The position numbers and the translations under genes were made by a program. This document shows, in pieces, positions 54,661-64,000 of a stretch of 64,000 bases of DNA (its first letter is position 1; the number at the start of each line of letters is the position of its first letter). Under the pieces are notes generated by a model that was not told where the DNA came from, did no database searches, and worked only from the letters and a program-made list of their open reading frames with translations. Origin of the DNA: Diphasiastrum complanatum (Eukaryota; Streptophyta; Lycopodiopsida; Lycopodiales; Lycopodiaceae); NCBI GenBank assembly GCA_029204225.1, contig CM055100.1:32205645-32269644 (forward strand), in the 5' to 3' direction.

Positions 54661-57600
54661 CTTGCTTGATTTGGTGTTATGCTTACCACATACTAACTAC
54701 AATGACAAGTGCCAATCTATCATTCTTGCATGCTATATGAATGTGGAAGTTATTTTTCGCATAAATTCATGGATCCTTGTGTGTGTGACCTATGAAGCAA
54801 GAAGATGGTGCCACTCTCTTTTTTATTGTTTACGCTTGTTACCACTTCCCTTTTGTCACAGTGCTCGAGGACTAAAGAAGGGAGGTAATCAGGAAATGAA
54901 GAGAGCGTGGTGGTTTTTTAGATTTCCCCCATCTCCTCTAATCTCTGGGTCTTGGATTTCGGCTTGGATTCCCTTGTGGGTCCCACAATCTAAGAAGGGT
55001 TGGAGTTGTATGAGGGGGAAGCAGAAAACAATGGGACAAAATCATGCTTGTATCATGTATGCATTGTTAGTTTTACGATACAGCTGCAGATTCATGAAGA
55101 AGGATAGATGGTGGTCCCCTAGTGTTGATCATCAAGTGAAGTGAGAATCCCTTAGATCCACGAGTAGAGTTTGGGAAGAAGCCTGAAGAGAACAACTCAT
55201 GATTTGGCCATATCCGACGCGTCATGTTAATACACATATAGCAACAATGGGGTGATTAGTCCAGAGAAAAAGTGAGGACTTGAGGCCATATATCCAGTTG
55301 TCTAAGGAGCCAAAAACAACCTCTAAAATGATGAGAATGATTCAGAAAAGTTGAGGTAGCAAGCAACGAGGGCATCAACGTCAGTGTAGCTAGTCATGGT
55401 AGGTAGGTAGATTATGAGCCATAGGGCATCACCACCTATCTCTATCCTTTTTTAGCTACTTCAGCATCACCTAGCCCCATTCAATTCCCCCCTCTCAAGG
55501 ATGCTTGCTCCACTAGATTGTAAAAGTGTCTCTATTACTTGCAATTATGAGTATAAAGGGTTTGAATAGCCCTTCGTATCTTTGTTGAGTGGAATTAGTT
55601 GGGAATGCTATACTGTAGTCTGAGGACCTTGTTCCTCTCACAATTATCGACCTATCTTGAGAGAGCTTGCACTACATGTTGATAGAATAGGGTGAAGTAT
55701 CCATCCCGTGAAAAAGCTATCACTTGAGATCTTCCATAAGTCCTCAAGCCTTGCTCAACATGCTTAGGAACTCATGGCTCGAATTTGTGGCACACTAAAC
55801 GACTTTCATTACCAAAATGGCATGGTCACATAAGTTTAGTGGACTTGACAAAAAATGAGGAGAGAAGCTTCCAAATCCAATTCCCATCCTCATGTGTCTT
55901 TTACTCAAGAAAATTGGATACACTTGCCAAGTTTATCACTAGTGGCCTAGGAGGTAAGTCTTGACGCAAATGGACTCCATGTTCTTCTAGGTTATCAAGA
56001 TTCTGTATGGCCTTAATTTCTTTTTCATGTTCTATTCAATGTTTTGGGTTGGTTGTTCAAAGAAAGAACGTACTATGTGGATTTTTGCATGTTCTTGTAT
56101 TGATCTAGCATGCTAGTTGGTAGTTGTGTTTGCATACAAGAGTCAAATTTACGCATATACTACAACAAAATTGTAGCTTACAGTTAAAAATGTATTTGTT
56201 TATTGTTTAAAGATATCCCTTTTGCCTACTTGTTTGATTTATTGTCCCGTTGTTTCCTCCAAATACCTTTCCCATAAGACGTGTTGGCATTCTCTTTGTT
56301 TGTTGACATTTTCTTCTATCAGTATATTTAGATTTCAAAATGTAAATTAGCAAAATTATCATGGAGTTGGCAATTTATTTTTTGTTGAAATTTATAAATA
56401 TAGCAAAATTAGGCAAAAAATAGTTTTGGGTATTGAATGATTTTTTTACATAAGATCATAACTGGGGAACACGAAAGATTACATTTGAGAATCGCGAGCG
56501 TGCAGTTGAAGTTGATCCATTAAGTTGGAATAAAAGCTTTCGAACAAGAAAATAAAGATATAACCAAATAGCAAAAAATAGACCAAATAAAAAACTCTGG
56601 ATTCTATGCCTTGCCTTTGGTTTAAGTTCAACTAGAAATAAATATAACAAAAAATGGACACTATTTTGTGAAGAATAACAATAAAAAAAAAATCTCATGA
56701 AACCTTGTGTTTATTGGTCGAAGCTAATAGTGAATAGTATCTTCTGATGGCTGTGTCTATGAATGTTCAAACAAAAACTACTCATTTCATATCTTTCACA
56801 ACAACAAGTTCCAACCACACATTTTAATCTTCAATTAAGTATGAGCAATACCCAAAAGTCACTCTAGTTGGAATTAATTATTTGTGAATTTCTTGACATT
56901 CTCCACGTCATTATCACACAACTTACTTGTGTGATTCTCAAGAGAAGCTTTGATGTCCTTATCTTTGTAATTCTCAACGTTGCTTAGTTATTACTATGTA
57001 ATCTATGAGAATTATACATCCGAGTGGTGGTTGGCCAGTATATTTGTATGAGGTATTGTTGTTTTAAGCACAATTTGTTGTAATGGTCGCTATAACAATT
57101 TTGAAATCATCAATGTTGATTGGCTACATTAACGCGTATGTGGTGTATTGTTAGTACTTATGTATTTAGATTATGTTTCAATAGTGAAAAGCTATCATGA
57201 CAATTTTCTCAAAGTTGATGGGTCCTTTTTAGGAGAGTTTAAATTCCAATTCCAATCTTTTTGCCAAAGACATATATGAATGGGTCCTTCCAATTCCAAT
57301 ATTTTGCCAAAGACAAATATGACCTTGTTTGATTTGGGTCGCTAAGATGTGGATTGGGTACATGTTTGTTGACCAAGGGGTACGATAGCAGTATTTGATG
57401 TATGATGATGAGAAAAGATAATTGCATGTTCTACAAGAAAGGCACATTTCACATTTCTTAACCTAATTTGAGAGTATAAAATTTGGAAGAGATCAAAAAA
57501 TGATTACATTTTGTTTTGTGTAAACGTGAAAGAGAAAAACCCACCTGTTTAGAAGATGAACATCTATTATATAAAAGGTACACAAATTTATTTTCTAATG

Positions 57601-58900
57601 AAATGATGATTGGTAGAGGAATTGATCGCGCTATTATGTTAGAGCCTCTTGCTAAGCTCTTGGCATGACCGCCTCATTGAATGTTTTAATTTTTAAATTT
57701 TTTTACAAATGACTCTTTCAAAGCTTATTGAAACTATCAATGAGAGTGCCCAATCTCTACCCTTTTTTTTCAATTTCTTCCTAAATATATGTGTAGGATA
57801 AACTATAGGTTAGTCGTAGTTTAATTTTTCAAGAAAAATGATTACATTTGTACAACATCACTTAAGGAAAATAGTTAGTAAAAACTTCTTTGCAATTGTT
57901 TTACAATGATTGAAAAAAAAATGCGCCTTTCACTAATGTGACTTATAGTTAAGGCAGTTGCATAGTTGCCACCTTAGAAAAGTAGGGATGCCTTTAGTTC
58001 ATTTTTGTAGATTGGCATAGTCGCAACTGTGGCGGCTTGTAATTCATTTATGCAAACTGTGAGTTTTGTGTTGTCGTTGTGATTGTTGCAACTTTGTGTG
58101 TATTTCTATAGGTTGCAATCTACGTTTTTTGCGACTTCACATATATTTCTACAAATTGTGGAATTGTGACTTAATGTGTATTTTGTTAAGTTGCAATCTA
58201 TGAATGTTGCAACTTCATGTTTGTAGACTGTGGAATTTTGCATGTTTTTTTGCAGGTTGTAGTCTCATTTGTGACTGTTGCAATGTCACATGTATTTCTA
58301 TAGGTCGGTGATTTGGGCAGTAGTGCTTTTGGTGCATGCAACAAGATCTAGAAGATCTTCACTTCGAAATTGTTACATTTGCAATTTCACAACTGAGACA
58401 ACAAGTGTTTTTAAATACATTTTGTACATTCGTCATTCTTGTGAATTCATAACACATAGAAAACACAAGCATAATGGAGCTTGTTTCTTGTAGCAAGTCT
58501 ATGAGCATAATTTTTAAGTCCTACACCAAGGATTTAAGACTAGGAAACTTAACCAATGAAACAAAAGGAAATTCTATGGTAGATAAACCAAACCTAGATC
58601 GATTAGATCTAGCTCCCAAGCTAGGGATCAATCAAGCTCAATCCAAGGCACATCCACCAAAAATACTAGTGAGTCGTGACATTTCATTGGACACATCATT
58701 ACCCTAATTGGACCACCTCATCCACTTCTACTATGAGTCATTGTTAGATCCATACAAATCCACCATCTTAAGTTTTAGGCCTACAATAATTAATTATGAC
58801 TTTAATTCCATGAGGGCCCCAACCCCTCATAAATATAATTAATTTATGAGTCGAGGTAAGCCTAATGACCTCCTTACGAGATATTAATGTGAGATTAGTC
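54661..58900. other. A/T-rich intergenic DNA
   Basis: A 160-codon plus-strand frame (54662-55144, TTG start) has no recognised domain and is probably chance. A 45-bp unit with CCAATTCCAAT and TTTTGCCAAAGACA is duplicated at 57245-57330. 57960-58310 holds a degenerate repeat of TTGCAAC/TTGTGACT and GTATTTCTA(T/C)A phrases. 58560-58640 (GATCTAGCTCCCAAGCTA) resembles 35085-35105 and probably marks another LTR. Confidence 0.45.
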
Positions 58901-58919
58901 CATATGTGAGCATGATATT

Positions 58920-60513
58920 CTTTCTCCCTTATTGAAGTTCTATCCTCAAAACTTAAAGCTAGAGAAGTTCCTTTTCAAGCTCCTTCGTGCTCCCATGAGT
59001 CATCGTCATCTTTATGACCCTTCCATCGAACGATATGCTCGGTAACTATATGATTTCACAATCGTTTACTTATGGTATCCACGATCTTTTCTCGTTCAAT
59101 TCAAGTCACACTTGATGATTCTTCTACCAAGTCCAATCGGTCTCCAGAATCAAGATGATCTTCTTCACGCAGACTTTCTTAAGTCGACTTAATTGAAATA
59201 TTGGGTGTACTCAAATTCCTTCCAAGAGGTCTAATTGGTAGGCAAAGATACTATCATCTTTAGAACAATTTGTAATGCTTGTTGGTATGTATTACATTTG
59301 AATCTTTATATCCAATCCCCCTCTTGAAAAATCTCGAGGTGATCTTTTTAGATTAGCATAATCTCTATCCCTATTTTGGGCACATTGAACATCTTTCCGT
59401 GCTATTTGTACCATTTCTTGTATATCGTGTAAGAAATCCGATACCTTCTAAAACTTGACCGTTCAAGTTTCAACTAAAACGAGTGATCGAGGTTCATACT
59501 CATACACAAGCATAAACGTGCTATAACTAGTAGCCGAATGCTTACTAATATTATAAGCAAACTCAATCAAGGGCAGATACTTTTTCCAATGAGATTGTCA
59601 TCGAGAAACATATGCTCGTATCATCTATTCCATCATAATCTATTCCATCATCCGTCTGACTGTCCATATCAAGATTATCAGAAGAACTAAAGATCAATGT
59701 TGTCTCTAGTTTAGCAAATACAGCTGACCAAAAATGACTAGTGAACTTTGGATTCGATGTATGTTTGGATGCCCCACACAAGGTGAGTCATGACATTCAT
59801 AAAAAAAAAAAAAATTCAACTAAGTGCATCAGCCATTAGTGGTTTCCACACTTCTAAGTTGAATATAAAAAAAAGGTCTGTTCATCAGGACTTACGAACT
59901 CTCAAATCATTATGCTCACAAAAGTATTTCAAAGGTTGGTAATCTGTGTTCGCCATGAACTTATTGCCATATAGGCAATGTTTCCATGATTTTAGAGCAT
60001 GGATCACCACAAAGGGCTCATTTTCTTGAGTAGTATTCAAACAACTTTTTACTCTTAAAAGCAATGGGATGACCCTCTTGTAAGAGAACAGCTCCAATAG
60101 TCATATCACTCGCGTAGTGTTAATGATGAAAGAAATATTTGAATCCACTATTCTCAACACGGGAGCTGAGACAATTAGAATTTTGACTTTATGAAAATTC
60201 TCATCTAATTTCTCATTCCACTTTTCGAAGGGCTAGTCCTTCCTTTTCGACTCTTTACCCCCTTTAAAATATTATTAAGGGGAGCGACAATTTTAGAATA
60301 TTCTTCAATACACTTTCAAAAGAACACAATGAAATAAAAAAAAGACTTGAGTTCATGGACCGTTTCAGGAATTGGCCATTCCATTATCGTCTTTATTTTT
60401 TCTTCACCAATCTTGATCCCTTGAGCGATGATCTTAGGGTCAAAAATGGTCTTTGAGTCGAAATGAGTATCGGGGTCAAAATCATATAGATTTGATTCGA
60501 TCAGTCGATCCAA
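58920..60513 (-). pseudogene. Ty3/gypsy chromovirus pol remnant with chromodomain
   Basis: Minus strand, right to left: end of RT (about 60460-60320, KIKTIMEWPIPETVHELKSF); RNase H (60097-59885, VVIHALKSWKHCLYGNKFMA then NTDYQPLKYF); integrase core (59781-59700, NPKFTSHFWSAVFAKLETTL); and a chromodomain (about 59050-58975, EHIVRWKGHKDDDDSWEHEG). A purine-rich tract (AATAAGGGAGAAAGAA on minus, about 58920-58936) follows, as expected before a 3' LTR. All parts carry stops, and the integrase is mostly deleted. Chromodomain integrases direct insertion to modified histones. Confidence 0.8.
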
Positions 60514-61109
60514 GCTAGAGATCGATTTCGACTTCGATTCGTAGGGTCAAAAGAGATTTTGATTTTCAATTTTGATCTGTTCATAATTGTAGTATTCCAA
60601 ATTTCTAAATATTTTATAATTTCAAGATACTCATTAAAAAATGGATTTTCACTCGAACCTTGAAATCCAACAATATAGCAATCTTTAATGAATATCAAAA
60701 AACCATTTTTGAGTTGGCAAAAGAAACAACTCAACCAAATTATGGCTCTCCATTATGTTATTAACCTTTACTAGTTAGTAAGCTTCATCTTTGTGAGATT
60801 ATAGTGACCCACTCTAGTGATAAATATTTTTGATACTAACAGTAACTAGATGTGATCCATGTATCAAGAGTCCATCTCTTGCAATTGCAATTTTTTTCTC
60901 ATAATTTTATAATTGATTCTTAGTTGCTAAAATTTTACATAAATAGACATTTTATAAAATTTCTTTTGTAGCCGACATGTTAGCCTTTACAATACCATAA
61001 CCGTGATTTTCCCATAATAAATATAGACCTATATTTATAAGATGGAAAAGTGTGATGGACTTATTGGCTCCAAAAAATAACTACATTTTAAATTTTTTTA
61101 AATGGCCTT
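60514..61109. other. No gene seen
   Basis: A/T-rich DNA between the gypsy and copia remnants. It may include decayed gypsy RT but no motif is readable. Confidence 0.4.
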
Positions 61110-62030
61110 TCTTCTTGTTGTGGCAACTCAAGAGCTTCCCTAAAGCATGGAAATGAAGACATGGTTTGCTTGCTAAAGAAGAGTTTGTATGGCTTAAAGC
61201 AAGCTCTAATTAGATCATGGCATTGTCGGCTTTACACTTTTCCCTTATCGCTTGGACTCACTTTAAGTGATTATGATACATTTTACTTCAAGTTTTATGA
61301 TGGTGATATTGTTTATATAGATGACATAATATTCTGTGGAGATAATGTCAATCTCATTGATGAATCTAAGTTGTCTTTATGTAAGGAATTTTAAATGCAA
61401 GATCGTGGCCTCTTACACTACCTGTTAAGCATTAGGTAGTTAGGATTTGTAATTATATTTTTATTTGTCAATCCAAATATGCTACTTCAATTTTTTAAAC
61501 AGTCAACATGAATATGTGCAAAAGAATAGAAACTCCAATGGAGCATCATTTAAGAGATGCAAATGGAGGCGATGAAAGATTCTTCAAAGACTGACGTCAC
61601 ATTGTATAATATGGCTTACTATTACAAGACCAAATTTGTGCTAAAGTGTCAATAGATTGAGTCAATACATGCAATCTCCTTTTATTCATCTTTAAAAGCT
61701 AGCCAAAAGATTGCTTAGATACATTTCTAGCACACTAGATTTTAACGTCTTGTACAGAGAAAATCACATTGGTTTGATTGGTTTTTCAGCTTCGGATTGT
61801 GCAAGATACAAGATGGATAGAAGATCCATCTTCCACCGAGGCCGAGTACAAAGCTTTGACATCCACAACAAAGGAGATCTTGTGCATCAAAAAAACTATT
61901 GGTAAAGCTCGAGAAACATCATATCTAAAAACATTCCTCTCATTATGTGTGACAATATCACAAATCAAAGCCTTGCATCAAATTCTTTCATGCTAGGAGC
62001 AAACATATTGAAGTTGCACATCATTTATAT
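61110..62030 (+). pseudogene. Ty1/copia RT and RNase H remnant
   Basis: VCLLKKSLYGLKQALIRSWH, SLGLTLSDYD, IVYIDDIIFCGDNVNLI (YVDD reads YIDD), then after frameshifts MNMCKRIETPMEHHL, TRPNLC, MLRYISSTLDFNVLYRENH, STEAEYKALTSTTKEILCIK and HARSKHIEVAHHLYHV. The order is correct and the sequence resembles element 4. The 5' parts of the element and both LTRs are missing. Confidence 0.85.
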
Positions 62031-64000
62031 CATGTGTTCTCTCTCTAATTCCCCTCTACTACTTAATTTCTCTCTCCTCTTCTTCTCTATTCAACCCACT
62101 ATAAAAAAAAATTCTTACCACCTTCCACTCTTTCTCTTACTTCCCTGTCTCCCTCTCATCACTTGGTCACTTCCATCTTTCTATAGCAAAAAACATTTCT
62201 CTGCCCAAAGCTAATTTCACTCAAAACCTTTCATATCTTCCGTTTGTTCTTCTCACTAAGAAGCTTCAAGTTAGAAGTTGTCTTATTGCTAGTGAAAAAC
62301 TACTTCAATGATGATTTGCTATTTTTTGCATATTTTGAAAACATTGTTCAATTTTTAAGAAAAGCAAGAGATCGGTTCTAAAAATTTGTTTATGAAAAAA
62401 AAAATAGATTATGCAACCAACTTTTGTTTGTGGACACTTAGATAATATAAAAATATGGAAAAGAGTGCCCATCTTGAGCTATCAATGCTTTGCATGCATG
62501 AATGATTGACTTGATGTCATAACCTAAGACATCAAATGTTTATATGTTTGATAACTCATGTCATGTTTATGCTGCAATTTGATGAGACTTCTATTTTTAT
62601 TAATCTTTGCATGTGAGACTTTTTTCGTACAGAGACATCAAAATGTCAAGGTCACTCTTTTAAGAGATCAAAGTTATTTTTTAAGTCTATCTCAAGCTAT
62701 TGCAGCCTATGCAACTCAAAATATTTCTACCATGGAATGTTTTACGTTAAATCCTCAATAAAGCTTCTCGAGTATCATGAGACACAAATTTTTATCTTCT
62801 GCATACATTATTTTTCTAAAAGTCAATTGTTCAAATTAATCCACATGCAAGACCGAGTAATACCCTACATCTCCAATAAAGTGATCTGCTTTTATTTCAA
62901 ATATTAAACAAAGGTTGCTGACAAAGTGCAAGATTAGCACGTCATACTAAAGATTCAGCAAATCCTCATTACCTCAGATATAACTAGCAGTACAAATGAC
63001 AAAGCAATGCAAGTCATTTCGGCATGACCACATATTTCTAGATTATTCGGATCAATATATTTTGCACATGCGTACATCATGACTGATTTTAAAATGAACT
63101 GACTTTTAAGTCTATGCTAAAAAATAACATTTGCATGTATTTGCCCTGCAGGTTTGTTATATACTCCACCGAGTATGCATGGGTATTTATCCATCTCTGG
63201 AATGGAACGGAATCCACATCCTAAAGAACATCAAACATATTATTCGCTTTAGTACATCACAGTGAATCAAAGGTTTTAACATCGTAAGCATTCCCAAATT
63301 TTGCCCAGTAAAAATCTCAATGAACACCACCAAACGCTTGCAATAGACGTGTTTCTAAGAAATTTGTTCTTACATTGGAAGTAAAATCACAACTACATGA
63401 TCGTTTCATGTTTTTACCTTCAAATATGTAACAAACATCACACTAGATCAGCTAAAAAAATCTCATCGTATTTCTAAAGAAATTCACTATGACAGCATAC
63501 TATTCACAAAAGGGCCAAGCTCCATCGCATAGTCTTACAGTTGTGGATTGCAGATCTTCCCTTTGAGAGACAAGGCCATACATGTTTGGGCCACACAATA
63601 AAAAGACTCCAGCTATCTCTTTGACCAGCCTTGCAAACTTCTCATGGATGCTAAATCACAAAGTTTGGTATTTCTGAGTCAGCCATAAAACTTGTGACAT
63701 CAAAATAATGGGTATCAATCAATTCAAGACTGACTCTTAAGCCAAAGTTGCACAAGCTTCAAACTGCAGTTAGAATGATTGCACGGCATTGATCTTTCTT
63801 GATTTCAATGATAGAGCAATATGCTGGTTTCCACATGATTTCACAACTTGGAAGATTCATTGTTCAATAATTATCACAGAACTTAAGTCAAATTTTAGCA
63901 CGTAAAAAAACAAGCTCTTTTCTTGATCTGGCATTCTGTGCTAATCAATACCTTTTTCTCCACATATTTCGTTTCATCTAACCTTAAAGCTAATGACAAG
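62031..64000. other. No gene seen
   Basis: The pyrimidine-rich stretch 62040-62240 (CTCTCTCT/TTCTCTC) might be 5' to something beyond the window. The remaining 1.7 kb shows no ORF, repeat or RNA gene that I can support. Confidence 0.5.

Noticed and set aside
54662-55144. 160-codon plus-strand ORF
   Set aside because: No ATG at its start, low-information aromatic-rich composition, no splice or promoter context; probably chance.

Overview
This window reads as nuclear DNA of a land plant. Evidence: many Ty1/copia LTR retrotransposons primed by initiator-Met tRNA (TGGTATCAGAGC-type sites), Ty3/gypsy chromovirus remnants, short GT-AG introns of 80-90 bp, A/T-rich intergenic DNA, and a decayed gene resembling a plant centromeric histone H3. 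A non-LTR element with a restriction-like endonuclease weakly suggests a non-flowering lineage, but the lineage cannot be fixed from this sequence.

Region 1 (1-9060) is the most unusual part. Two genes diverge from a shared promoter of about 350 bp that is packed with ACACGTGT-type palindromes. The left gene (minus, 472 to beyond the left edge) encodes an unrecognised protein and carries a frameshift. The right gene (plus, from 1317) opens with a histone H3/CENH3-like domain. Its frame continues, through three point-mutation stops, into a Ser/Pro-rich and then an unknown region. Exons far downstream (6600-7183) encode a Ulp1/C48-type protease core. The leaders of the two divergent genes share the same motifs in the same order. 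An R2-like retroelement (about 3790-6535) sits inside the right gene; it keeps its zinc finger and endonuclease but has lost the reverse-transcriptase palm. A third decayed, unrecognised gene (minus, 8726-7628) lies tail-to-tail with the protease gene.

Region 2 (9060-31100) is nested copia DNA. A young element (9302-15163, TSD GGCAT, LTRs differing at one base, one frameshift) sits in an older copia RT fragment. A degenerate plus-strand copia follows (about 15540-18745). A second young element (23168-29316, TSD TTCTC, uninterrupted 1319-codon ORF) sits in an older minus-strand copia (about 21045-29970), which abuts plus-strand gag DNA in the opposite orientation.

Region 3 (31100-51850) holds non-coding DNA with several minisatellites, a gutted copia with gag joined to integrase plus an unknown ORF (35850-38480), gypsy integrase pieces, the last two exons of an F-box-like host gene (42074-42812, minus), and a chimeric copia (44581-51842, TSD TGTCG, LTRs of about 1.15 kb).

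Region 4 (51850-64000) is gene-poor, with a chromodomain-bearing gypsy remnant (about 58920-60513, minus) and a copia RT/RNase H remnant (about 61110-62030, plus).

Only the 1319-codon copia ORF and the RT-less R2-like ORF look long and uninterrupted; almost everything else is decayed. No rRNA, tRNA or CRISPR was found.
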